Shown: one piece after another, positions 25,846-33,736 of the stretch
How positions within the stretch are numbered: position 1 is the first letter of the stretch
Layout of the letters: each line of letters starts with the position of its first letter
Assembly (NCBI GenBank): GCA_964633815.1
Contig: CAZWHW010000002.1
Location: 113,282 to 177,281 of the forward strand
From: CALKZN01 sp964633815
Lineage (GTDB): Bacteria; Pseudomonadota; Gammaproteobacteria; Arenicellales; Arenicellaceae
Direction of reading: 5' to 3'
DNA length: 64,000 bases
The notes under the pieces: generated by a model
Database searches by the model: none
Told to the model about the DNA's origin: nothing
What the model saw: the letters and a program-made list of their open reading frames with translations, nothing else
Program-made: the position numbers and the translations under genes

Positions 25846-26466
25846 CTAAGCTTTAGCGAAGTCTTCTTTCAGATAATCGATCAGGGCGTCGATATTAATA
25901 TGGAAATTGCCATAAACTACATGGCCATTAGGTGAAATTACTATAATCCATGGTGTGCCGCGTGTGCTGTATTCACGCATTGTATTTGGATAATGGGCAG
26001 GATCAGTCCGCGGTAAGTCAGGATCACCCGCATCATGACCAAAAGGGATCGACGATTCATAGCGAAGCTGTAGAGGCCTTAATGCTGCCTTATTGTTGGT
26101 GTAATGTCCTTCGAAGGTTGTTTGTATCGCAGCAAAAGCAATTTTTTCATGAGATGTGCCAAATGTTTTAACGATTTTTTTTAATGCAGGAAATCCACTA
26201 GCATGGCAGCCGGGACACCAGTTTTGAAAGCATTTTAAGAAAACCCATTTATTAGTATGTTGGGCAAGTGTGAAAGGTTCCATTTCATCACCATTGCCAT
26301 CAATCCAATATGGTACTTTTAATTCTGGCGCTAGAGGTTGATATTCTAAGGTCGAGTTTTGCGAATGAGCAAGTTGGGAACCGATAATTCCAGAGGTTAA
26401 AATCGTTGAGCAAGCCGACTTTTTTAGAAAATTTCGGCGGTTAAGATTTAATGGTTTTGTTTGCAT
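25846..26466 (-). CDS. Tat-exported thioredoxin/TlpA-like protein
   Basis: 206 residues. The N-terminus has a twin-arginine signal (NRRNFLKKS, R10-R11) with a weakly hydrophobic stretch and likely cleavage near AHS. The mature part is a thioredoxin-fold domain with active site WCPGC (W83, C84, C87) and the cis-Pro region GTPWIIV. Export by Tat implies folding in the cytoplasm first, unusual but known for some redox proteins. It probably acts as a periplasmic thiol oxidoreductase; its partner is not visible nearby. Confidence 0.75.
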   Translation of the reverse strand: MQTKPLNLNRRNFLKKSACSTILTSGIIGSQLAHSQNSTLEYQPLAPELKVPYWIDGNGDEMEPFTLAQHTNKWVFLKCFQNWCPGCHASGFPALKKIVKTFGTSHEKIAFAAIQTTFEGHYTNNKAALRPLQLRYESSIPFGHDAGDPDLPRTDPAHYPNTMREYSTRGTPWIIVISPNGHVVYGNFHINIDALIDYLKEDFAKA

Positions 26467-26608
26467 TGATCTGATTGTAATTATTATAAATAAAAAAATC
26501 TTCTATATAAGACCATAATATAAGTATTAAGCTTGCTATATTAAATTATTTATTAGTTTTTTTGTCATGATATGGAATCTGTAGTCAAGAACAGGTAAGG
26601 TCTGGCGA

Positions 26609-27328
26609 ATGGAACAGCCAGAAATAATGAAATTATTACAAGATGCTCAGCTTGCCCATGAAGCTGGTGATTTTGTTAATGCGCTGAAATTTTATGCGCA
26701 ATTTTTTGATCATGCTTTAGATGATGACCCCTATGCACTTTATGGCGTGCGCTTATCGTATTGTTTAGATGGTTGGGCACGGCTTGCAAAGGAATTTGTT
26801 GGCGCAAAAAATCAGCTGGTAGAAAAACAAGCAGAATCTCTAAAGGATTATCAGGATAAAAAGAGATCAGAATCCTTTCACGATTATTATGCGATTAGTT
26901 GTGCTTTGGATGATCGTCTCACGGCATTGGAAGTATTTTTGGCAATTAACTCAAAAAGCACTAAGAGCGCTAGTAAGCTAATCAAATTTGTTTGGCAAGA
27001 TTTAATTGATGATGAACAATGGCAAGTCTGTAATCAATTTTTAGACGACCCTTTTCAGAAGTTAGATGAATACTTCAGTGTTTTTGAAGAGGCGAATCGC
27101 TTGCAAGATATGGACATGTCATTTGCGACTGACGCTTTTCAGCAGCATATTTTGTCTGAACTTGTTGGTGGAGTAAATGAGCTATTGATGGTGTTGCGGC
27201 ATAATAACCGCAGCAATGACGTTGATATGATACAGCGCAAATTTTATGAAATTGCTCACGCTAAAAGTCATGCAGGTTTGGATCGTTTGCTTCAGTCAAA
27301 AGGCGCCTTTTTGTTTTCTGGACATTAA
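26609..27328 (+). CDS. Conserved-looking helical protein of unknown function
   Basis: 239 residues, no signal peptide or membrane segment, rich in Asp, Glu, Leu and Ala. The first 60 residues (LLQDAQLAHEAGDFVNALKFYAQFFDHALDDDPYA) look like a TPR-type helix pair, and the rest is predicted all-helical. I do not recognise the family. It lies 12 bases ahead of phhB on the same strand, so the two are probably co-transcribed, but this does not suggest a specific role. Confidence 0.6.
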   Translation: MEQPEIMKLLQDAQLAHEAGDFVNALKFYAQFFDHALDDDPYALYGVRLSYCLDGWARLAKEFVGAKNQLVEKQAESLKDYQDKKRSESFHDYYAISCALDDRLTALEVFLAINSKSTKSASKLIKFVWQDLIDDEQWQVCNQFLDDPFQKLDEYFSVFEEANRLQDMDMSFATDAFQQHILSELVGGVNELLMVLRHNNRSNDVDMIQRKFYEIAHAKSHAGLDRLLQSKGAFLFSGH

Positions 27329-27340
27329 ACAAGCGACTCA

Positions 27341-27700
27341 ATGAACATGAATATAAGTGATAAATTGCAACAATTATCTCAAAAACAGTGTTTGCAATGT
27401 CGAAAGGGAGATCCTGCACTCTCAAAAGATAAAACTAATGAATTATTGGCCGCATTACCTCAGTGGGACTTGGTAGACAATCATTCCATTCAGCGTAAAT
27501 GGGATTTTACTAATTTTGCCGAAACGATGCTCTTTATTGAACAAGTTGCAACAATTGCTACTATCAATGATCATCATCCAGATGTTTCATTTGGTTATAA
27601 CTACTGTACAGTGTTGTATTCGACCCATGCCGTTAATGGCTTATCTGAGAATGATTTTATTTGTGCAGCGCATATTGAATTAATTGCTACTAAAAAATAA
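27341..27700 (+). CDS. phhB: Pterin-4a-carbinolamine dehydratase
   Basis: Dehydrates 4a-hydroxytetrahydrobiopterin, recycling pterin for aromatic amino acid hydroxylases. 119 residues. The catalytic pattern is present: INDHHPDVSFGYN with its His pair, then STHAVNGLSENDF with the third His. No phenylalanine hydroxylase gene (phhA) is in the window, so a moonlighting or general pterin role is possible. The last 21 bases overlap the 3' end of the convergent DUF3047 gene. Confidence 0.88.
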   Translation: MNMNISDKLQQLSQKQCLQCRKGDPALSKDKTNELLAALPQWDLVDNHSIQRKWDFTNFAETMLFIEQVATIATINDHHPDVSFGYNYCTVLYSTHAVNGLSENDFICAAHIELIATKK

Positions 27701-28384
27701 AGTTTGATACTGCGCTTCACCTGTAGTTTTAGAATTGTCAGTATCGGTCATGATGCCAATGCCTTCTATCGAATCGATACTTTGACCAAAGAGTTTGCTT
27801 AAATCCTCTTTCAGGTTACGTTTCTCATTAATCCACCTGCCTGAAAATTCTTCACCTGATTGCAATGCCAATATTTTAACAGTTTTGGCAAATGGGTTTT
27901 TCCAATGTGATAGTTTTTTAGCATGGCTGGCCCAGACATAAGTGAGTGCTCTAGGTTTTATATGCCCAAGTTGAGGTTTGATTGCTATGTAGATTCGGGC
28001 AGGGAAATCATCACCGTTTTTCTTTGTTTCATCAAAGTTATTTGTATAAGTACCTTGAACTTTCCATTGCCAGTTAATATATGGTGTTTTATTCAAATCA
28101 ATAGGCATTTTTTTGAATAGCAAAGAAGCCGATTGATTACTTTTTGCAGACAATATCGTTGATTTTTTGGAAGGTTCAGAAATGATTTGATAGTCGGTTG
28201 AGCCGACAAATTTGCGTTCAGACCATTGGTTTAGTGGCGCTAAAGGTATACTTAGCCTGTTTAAGTTTGTTTTGTTTTGCTGAGGCGGTGTTTGTTGAAT
28301 AGAGCTAGTACAGCTAGCTAAAAAAAACAAAAATACATATATAAGGCTTTTTTTAAGCGAGTTTAGAGAGGAATAAAATTTCAT
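27680..28384 (-). CDS. DUF3047-type lipoprotein
   Basis: 234 residues starting at the ATG at 28384. The signal peptide ends in a lipobox FLASC (about Cys24), then the domain matches the DUF3047 pattern: INWQWKVQ, DDFPARIYIA, LTYVWAS, and GIGIMTDTDNS with TGEAQY. The function of the family is unknown; it has a lectin-like beta-sandwich appearance. The frame stays open upstream to 28711, but that part overlaps rhlE and is basic low-complexity sequence, so I reject it. The gene ends overlap with convergent phhB. Confidence 0.75.
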   Translation of the reverse strand: MKFYSSLNSLKKSLIYVFLFFLASCTSSIQQTPPQQNKTNLNRLSIPLAPLNQWSERKFVGSTDYQIISEPSKKSTILSAKSNQSASLLFKKMPIDLNKTPYINWQWKVQGTYTNNFDETKKNGDDFPARIYIAIKPQLGHIKPRALTYVWASHAKKLSHWKNPFAKTVKILALQSGEEFSGRWINEKRNLKEDLSKLFGQSIDSIEGIGIMTDTDNSKTTGEAQYQTLFFSSN

Positions 28385-28409
28385 ATAGTAGTTATCGCTT
28401 ATTTTTAGC

Positions 28410-29813
28410 TTAATGACCAGTTGTTTTCTTCGTCTTATTGTTCCAAGGATTAAATTTTTTCTTTGGTTTTGTAGGTGAGCTACTGTTGTTTTTTGACCGA
28501 GGGCGTTTTTTATTGCCTTTGTTGCTATTGCGATTATCGTTGTGAGGCCTACGTTTCGAACCGATTTGCTTTTGAGTACGATTTTTATTTTGAGAGTTGT
28601 CTTGTTGAGAATTTTTTGATTCTTTTGGCTTCTTAATAGTTTTCTTTTTAGGCGGTAACAAGCGTGATTCAGGCAATTCATGTTGAGGTTCAAAGCCGCT
28701 AAAATATTCACGCGGAATTATTTTCTGAATAAGACGCTCTATGTCGGTTAATTGTTTTATTTCATCAGCACTTACTAAAGAAACCGCTTCACCTTCTGAG
28801 CCAGCTCGGCCAGTTCGGCCAATACGATGCACATAATCTTCAGGGACATTTGGTAAATCAAAATTGACCACATTCGGTAGTTCATTAATATCGATGCCGC
28901 GTGCTGCAATATCTGTTGCAACCAGCATACGAATTTCGCCTGCTTTGAATTCAGCCAAAGCTTTGGTGCGAGCGCCTTGACTTTTGTTACCATGAATCGC
29001 CAAAGCGGGGATGTTTGCATTGTTTAGCTGTTTGATTAAACGATTGGCGCCATGTTTAGTCCGGCAAAAAACTAAGACTTGTTGCCATTTCTGATGCTCA
29101 AATAGTTTGACCAGCAAGGATGATTTACTTTTTTTATCGACAGGAACGAGCCATTGTTTTATTTTTGCAACGGTTGAATTACGCGGTGTAACAGAGACTT
29201 CTTCGGCTTGATGAACAAGTGTTTTAGCCAAAGCTCTAATTTCATCTGAAAATGTGGCAGAAAATAATAAGTTTTGTCGTTTTTTCGGCAGAATTTTCAG
29301 TATTCGTTTGATGTCATGAATAAAACCCATGTCTAACATGCGGTCAGCTTCGTCCAAGACTAGCACTTGTAAATGATCAAACTTAATTGCATTTTGTTGA
29401 TGCAAATCTAAAAGCCTGCCAGGAGTTGCAACCAAGATATCAACACCTTTTCTAAGTAGTTTCATTTGAGGGTTTATTTTTACACCACCAAAGACCACTG
29501 CAGATGTTAATGGTAAATGTTGACTATAAAGACTTATATTGTCAGCTATTTGTGCTGCTAATTCGCGAGTAGGAGTCACAATCAACGCTCGCGCTTGATT
29601 TGGTTGAGCTAGTTTGCTCGTATTGAGCTTGTGGAGAATTGGTAGCGTAAAGGCAGCTGTTTTTCCAGTGCCTGTTTGTGCAGCTGCCAGTAAGTCTTTA
29701 CCTTTTAAAACAACAGGAATTGCTTGTCGTTGTATTGATGTGGGTTGATCGTAGCCAGCGTCATGAATTGCTTTTAAGATCAAAGGGTGTAATTGCAGCG
29801 TATCGAAGGTCAT
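28410..29813 (-). CDS. rhlE: DEAD-box ATP-dependent RNA helicase RhlE
   Basis: 467 residues. Q-motif (PTSIQRQAIP), AAQTGTGKTAAF, PTRELAAQI, ATPGRLLDL, DEAD (LDEADRMLDMGF), SATF, ARGIDI and HRIGRTGRAG follow in order. The first 365 residues are the helicase core; the tail (about 385-467) is very basic and Asn/Lys rich (RNA-binding, disordered), typical of RhlE. Members help ribosome maturation and cold growth. The 25 bases between it and the DUF3047 gene suggest one transcript. Confidence 0.9.
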   Translation of the reverse strand: MTFDTLQLHPLILKAIHDAGYDQPTSIQRQAIPVVLKGKDLLAAAQTGTGKTAAFTLPILHKLNTSKLAQPNQARALIVTPTRELAAQIADNISLYSQHLPLTSAVVFGGVKINPQMKLLRKGVDILVATPGRLLDLHQQNAIKFDHLQVLVLDEADRMLDMGFIHDIKRILKILPKKRQNLLFSATFSDEIRALAKTLVHQAEEVSVTPRNSTVAKIKQWLVPVDKKSKSSLLVKLFEHQKWQQVLVFCRTKHGANRLIKQLNNANIPALAIHGNKSQGARTKALAEFKAGEIRMLVATDIAARGIDINELPNVVNFDLPNVPEDYVHRIGRTGRAGSEGEAVSLVSADEIKQLTDIERLIQKIIPREYFSGFEPQHELPESRLLPPKKKTIKKPKESKNSQQDNSQNKNRTQKQIGSKRRPHNDNRNSNKGNKKRPRSKNNSSSPTKPKKKFNPWNNKTKKTTGH

Positions 29814-29951
29814 GAAAAATTAGATATGACGTTTAGAATGAGGGTGGATTCTACGCTATTAATAATGTTAATGCTGAGAATCCGCATAGTCATTTCATTG
29901 GCTTTTCTATTCTTTCCTATTGTGGCTTTATTTGATTAATGTCGTTCAATG

Positions 29952-29977
29952 AAAAAAGCCATCCGAAGATGGCTTTT
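29952..29977 (-). terminator. Intrinsic terminator of the candidate small RNA
   Basis: On the minus strand GCCATC, loop TTCG, GATGGC, then TTTTTT. The outer AAAA/TTTT pairs extend the stem. Confidence 0.85.
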
Positions 29978-30095
29978 CCAAGAGCTTATTATGGCAACTA
30001 TATCCATATAGTTATCATCATCCATGATGTCCATATACTCTGACTCGATATAACTAGTTTTAGTTATTTATCTTGCTTCATCCTGAATCAAGATG
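29952..30095 (-). ncRNA. Candidate CsrA/RsmA-binding small RNA (CsrB/RsmY/RsmZ-like)
   Basis: About 144 nt on the minus strand with six GGA motifs. Hairpins include AACTATATGGATATAGTT (29996-30013), a 6-bp stem with loop ATGGAT; CATCATGGATGATG (30016-30029), a 4-bp stem with the same loop; and CAGGATG (30079-30085), the core repeat of E. coli CsrB. Other GGAs are at TATGGACAT and TTGGAAAAG, and one is in the terminator stem. ANGGAN hexaloops are the known high-affinity sites for CsrA/RsmA. The end is an intrinsic terminator, and an extended -10 lies at 30101-30109. Expected role: titrate CsrA/RsmA and relieve its repression of target mRNAs. No csrA gene is in the window. Confidence 0.68.
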
Positions 30096-30100
30096 AGGTA

Positions 30101-30109
30101 ACTATAGCA
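30101..30109 (-). promoter_or_regulatory. Extended -10 element of the candidate small RNA
   Basis: Minus-strand TGCTATAGT matches an extended -10 (TGnTATAAT, one mismatch). The -35 region is poor, as expected for a promoter needing an activator. Confidence 0.45.
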
Positions 30110-30129
30110 TTAAAAATAATTATTTGCAT

Positions 30130-30147
30130 ACCCCCTAAATAGGGGGT
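30130..30147. promoter_or_regulatory. Inverted repeat overlapping the small-RNA promoter upstream region
   Basis: ACCCCCTAAATAGGGGGT: perfect 8-bp arms around AA. It sits just upstream of the -35 position of the candidate small RNA, where an activator would bind. The binding protein is unknown. Confidence 0.5.
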
Positions 30148-30338
30148 TTGTATAAATTTAATTGAGGCTTCCAGATTTTCGGACTGCTGAAAAAGCTATC
30201 ATGTAGTAGTGCCCAGTTTCCCGACACCTACATTAAACGCTTCAAATGGTTAAAAAGTAATCCAAAGAGGTTTCTTAAGAACATTAATCATTAACGTGCA
30301 TTTTGTCGAATGCAGACTTTAATGTAAGTAATATTTTG

Positions 30339-31058
30339 CTAGCTTAATTTTTCCCATTCCGTTAATTTGTTTTCTATCCATGCTTCGACTTGTACCATTA
30401 ATTCCTTTGACTCAATGCCAGTTGTGTCGATAGGTTGGCCAATTTCTAGTTTTATTGTACCAGGGTGTTTTGTTATGCCATGTCTTTTCCAAAACTTTCC
30501 AGCATTATGTGCAACTGGAACTATAGGTACGCCGGTTGCTATAGCAAGTTTCGCTGCGCCTAATTTATATTTGGTTTTTTCACCATACGTAGTGCGAGTA
30601 CCTTCAGGGAAAATGATAATATTCCTGCCAGCAGCAATTTTTTGTTTACCTTGTGTGGTAATGCTTTCTAGGGATGAGCGTCGTTCTTTTCGATTAATGG
30701 CAATTGGCGACGCAGCCAACACAGCAAGCCCAAATATAGGAACATAAACCAAACTCTTTTTCAAAATCCAGGAAGTATTGGGCGGTAAAATATTTTGTAA
30801 GCAAATGGTCTCCCATGCAGATTGGTGCTTGACGGCATAGATAACAGGTTGGCTTTGAATATTTTCTTTGCCAATTATTTCCAATTTTAAATTACACAAT
30901 GTTTTTAATAACCATGTGAGGCATGCTGAGTAACCACTCATCAAGCGATAACTGAACACTTTAGAAACTAATAAGCCTAAGACACCTACTATGGTGAAAG
31001 GTAGCACCAATAGCACCATGCATATAAAGAAAATAATTGATCGAAGGGTTTGTAGCAT
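30339..31058 (-). CDS. plsC: 1-acyl-sn-glycerol-3-phosphate acyltransferase
   Basis: Makes phosphatidic acid from lysophosphatidic acid at the inner membrane. 239 residues with an N-terminal membrane segment (about 8-32). The catalytic motif reads HQSAWE (H78, E83): the usual HX4D Asp is a Glu, a variant that I believe occurs in other proteobacterial PlsC. The substrate motif FPEGTR near 150 and the late IVPVAHNAG block are intact. It follows gmhB after 15 bases at the end of the glyQ-glyS-gmhB-plsC run. Confidence 0.88.
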   Translation of the reverse strand: MLQTLRSIIFFICMVLLVLPFTIVGVLGLLVSKVFSYRLMSGYSACLTWLLKTLCNLKLEIIGKENIQSQPVIYAVKHQSAWETICLQNILPPNTSWILKKSLVYVPIFGLAVLAASPIAINRKERRSSLESITTQGKQKIAAGRNIIIFPEGTRTTYGEKTKYKLGAAKLAIATGVPIVPVAHNAGKFWKRHGITKHPGTIKLEIGQPIDTTGIESKELMVQVEAWIENKLTEWEKLS

Positions 31059-31073
31059 TATTATTTAGTTACT

Positions 31074-31634
31074 TTATTTTTCTATAAGTTGTTTAACAAA
31101 ATCAGCTAAATTGGCATAAATTGAGGTTTTTTCAAAAGGATGATTCATGATGTTAGCGATGGTTTGTTGAGATTGCTGGCCTTTGCCTGTTAACACTAAT
31201 GCAGGTGAAGCACCTGCTAGTTGAGCGGCTTCTAAATCGCGAATTGAGTCACCAATCGAATAAACGCCTGTAAATGAAATATTTTCTTCTTCGGCAAGTT
31301 GATGATAAAGGCCAGCTTTTGGCTTGCGGCAGTCGCAATTATCATCAGGCCCATGTGGACAAAAATAAATTCCGTCAATTGAACCATTCGCAGCAGTTAC
31401 TAAATGCCTCATTTTTGCGTGAATATGGTTCAGTGTTTCCAAAGACAGCAAGCCTCGCGCGATGCCTGACTGATTTGTCAGTACAAAAACTTTATAGCCT
31501 GCTTGCGTGAGTTTGGCAATTGCTTCAATGCTTCCTTCAATGGGCTGCCATTCATCAACTGACTTGATGAAAGCATCTGAGTCATGATTGATGACGCCAT
31601 CGCGGTCTAGAACTATGACTTTATTTTTCGCCAA
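31074..31634 (-). CDS. gmhB: D-glycero-beta-D-manno-heptose-1,7-bisphosphate 7-phosphatase
   Basis: HAD-family phosphatase in ADP-heptose synthesis, supplying the heptose used by WaaC. 186 residues. The HAD nucleophile motif LDRDGVIN (D9, D11) is at the start, TNQSG near 54, the zinc-binding loop CPHGPDDNCDCRKP near 92, and the last motif GDSIRDLEAA near 129. It sits 8 bases after glyS, a common gammaproteobacterial position. Confidence 0.94.
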   Translation of the reverse strand: MAKNKVIVLDRDGVINHDSDAFIKSVDEWQPIEGSIEAIAKLTQAGYKVFVLTNQSGIARGLLSLETLNHIHAKMRHLVTAANGSIDGIYFCPHGPDDNCDCRKPKAGLYHQLAEEENISFTGVYSIGDSIRDLEAAQLAGASPALVLTGKGQQSQQTIANIMNHPFEKTSIYANLADFVKQLIEK

Positions 31635-31642
31635 AATACGTT

Positions 31643-33736
31643 TTACAACAAACTAATATCAGCTACACGTAAGAACAAGTTTTGCAATTTTTGCAGCAAT
31701 TTAAGTCGATTGGTTTTGACGGAATTATCTTCAGCCATTACCATCACATTATCAAAAAAAGCGTCGACAGGTTCTTTTAGCGTCGCTAGTTTTGTTAGGC
31801 CTTGTTCATATTGATGGTCGTTGAACAAATTATTTACTTCAGATTCAAGCTCTGAAAGTTTATCGAATAACGCATGCTCAGTGCCTGATTCAATTAATGT
31901 AGTATCAATGTCACCATTCAGGTTATTTAGATCATCGACTTTCTTTAAGATATTACCAATGCGTTTGTTTGCAGCTGCTAGGTTATCTGCTTCGGGCATA
32001 ATCGCAAATACACTCAAACCTTTAATGCGAGAATCAAAATGAGTTGGACAATCCATGCCACTAGCTGAAACTGCATTAATTAATGACGTGCTGAAATTTT
32101 CTTGATAGAAGGCTTTATAGCGACTTTGAATAAAACCAAGGATATCATTTTGGGTTTGAGCATTAATTTCAATGTTCTGGCTTGCATAGGCTTTGCCAGC
32201 AATCGAAATTAATACTGAAAGCTTTAGTTCACTATAAGTTGTTGTGTGGAACGTACACATTCTTAAAACGCCAAGAGCTGCTCGCCGTAATGCATAAGGA
32301 TCTTTGTCACCTGTTGGAACTTCTCCAGTGCTAAAAATTCCGACGAGGCTATCAAGCTTGTCAGCGAGAGAGACCGCAGTGATTTCTTTGCTTTCAGGCA
32401 GTGCGCCCGTTGCTGATTTAGGCCAATAATGTTGCTCTGCACATTGAGCAACAAGTGGATCTTCGCCATCATTTTGCGCATAGTATCGACCCATAATGCC
32501 TTGTAAGTCAGAAAATTCACCCACCATTTGCGAGGTTAAGTCAGCTTTGGCTAGTTTGGCGCCACGTGCACTAATAGCAATATCGGCGTTAATAAGCGCG
32601 GCAACGTCTTCGGCAATCAGTTCAAGGCGAGCAACTTTGTCCGCCATACTGCCCAGCTTTTTGTGATACATGACATTTTCTAATGCCGGCAAACGACTTT
32701 CCAATGTGAATTTTTTATCCGTTTCCCAGAAAAATTCAGCATCAGATAAACGTGCTCTTAATACTCGTTCGTTACCGTTTTGAACACGGTCTTCGTCTTT
32801 GCTGGCAATATTGCTAACCGTAATGAAGTAAGGCAACAACTTTTTATTGTTATCAACAATATGAAAATATTTCTGGTGGTCATGCATTGATGACACCAGC
32901 GACTCTTGCGGCACACTCATGAAACGATCATCAATTGAGCCAAGAATAGCTTTTGGGAACTCAACTAAACTACAAACTTCATCTAAAAGATCAGGATCAT
33001 TTCCGATAGAACCATTGACTGACTCTGCCAATTTATAAATTTGCTTTGAAATGAGTTCTTTTCTTTTTTCATAATCGACAACAACAGAACCTTGTTCTTC
33101 TAGTGTGTCAATGTACTCATTAGCAGAGCTGATGGTCAGCTTACCTTTAGAATGAAATCGATGCCCTTGCGTTTGGTTGCTTGCCGTTAAATCTAAAGCG
33201 TTCACAGGTAAGACAGTATCGCCGTGCATGGCAATCAACCAATGCACTGGCCTGACAAATTCAACTTGCTTGTCACCCCAGCGCATGCGTTTGGCAATAG
33301 GTAATGATTTGATTGCCGTATCGAGTGTTTCTTGCATGATTTCAGCAATACTTTTTCCAGCAACTTTTTGGCTGAAAAAAAGCCATTCGCCTTTGTCCGT
33401 TTCACGACGTTCAAGAGCTTCAATTTCAACTCCGCAAGACTTAGCAAAACCCATCACCGCTGGCGTTGGCGTGCCATCGTCTTTAAAGGCAGATTTTACA
33501 GCAGGTCCTTTACGTTCAATTTCTTGGTTTGGTTGGGTTTCAAGAACATTGTCGATTAGAAAAGCCAAGCGTCTTGGAGCTGCTAAGAGATCATGTCCTG
33601 CGCAGGTGTTTTCTATTAATTCTGATTCTTTTAGAGAGTTTCTAATGGACAAACCAAAAGCCTCACCTAATTTTCTAAGTGATTTTGGGGGCAGCTCTTC
33701 TGTGCCTAGCTCAATCAGTAGTGTTTTTTTGCTCAT
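31643..33736 (-). CDS. glyS: Glycyl-tRNA synthetase beta subunit
   Basis: Partner of GlyQ in the alpha2-beta2 glycyl-tRNA synthetase; contributes tRNA recognition. 697 residues, the normal length. It begins LLIELGTEELPPKSL, contains the FVRPVHWL and HRFHS blocks and the D-D-A/R-rich C-terminal anticodon-binding region. Its start overlaps the glyQ stop by 4 bases (ATGA), so it is translationally coupled. Confidence 0.97.
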   Translation of the reverse strand: MSKKTLLIELGTEELPPKSLRKLGEAFGLSIRNSLKESELIENTCAGHDLLAAPRRLAFLIDNVLETQPNQEIERKGPAVKSAFKDDGTPTPAVMGFAKSCGVEIEALERRETDKGEWLFFSQKVAGKSIAEIMQETLDTAIKSLPIAKRMRWGDKQVEFVRPVHWLIAMHGDTVLPVNALDLTASNQTQGHRFHSKGKLTISSANEYIDTLEEQGSVVVDYEKRKELISKQIYKLAESVNGSIGNDPDLLDEVCSLVEFPKAILGSIDDRFMSVPQESLVSSMHDHQKYFHIVDNNKKLLPYFITVSNIASKDEDRVQNGNERVLRARLSDAEFFWETDKKFTLESRLPALENVMYHKKLGSMADKVARLELIAEDVAALINADIAISARGAKLAKADLTSQMVGEFSDLQGIMGRYYAQNDGEDPLVAQCAEQHYWPKSATGALPESKEITAVSLADKLDSLVGIFSTGEVPTGDKDPYALRRAALGVLRMCTFHTTTYSELKLSVLISIAGKAYASQNIEINAQTQNDILGFIQSRYKAFYQENFSTSLINAVSASGMDCPTHFDSRIKGLSVFAIMPEADNLAAANKRIGNILKKVDDLNNLNGDIDTTLIESGTEHALFDKLSELESEVNNLFNDHQYEQGLTKLATLKEPVDAFFDNVMVMAEDNSVKTNRLKLLQKLQNLFLRVADISLL

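Larger units (their letters stand above)
29814..30338. other. 525-base gap holding a candidate small RNA
   Basis: Contains the rhlE upstream region (29814-29950, with a GGATTCT/AGAATCC inverted repeat), a candidate CsrB/RsmY-like RNA (29952-30095, minus), its promoter and an inverted repeat (to 30147), then sequence with no clear feature to the plsC stop at 30339. Confidence 0.6.

Noticed and set aside
28385..28711. Extension of the DUF3047 lipoprotein by 109 residues
   Set aside because: The extension runs antisense-frame through the basic tail of rhlE on the same strand and would bury the lipoprotein signal inside the protein.
29955..30031. Minus-strand mini-ORF starting MDIMDDDNYMDI inside the candidate small RNA
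   Set aside because: No ribosome binding site, and it runs through the terminator stem; the repeats are better explained by GGA hairpins.
30166..30294. 42-codon open frame without ATG in the rhlE-plsC gap (plus strand)
   Set aside because: No start codon of the usual kind, no ribosome binding site and no family recognised; its basic composition may be chance in AT-rich DNA.
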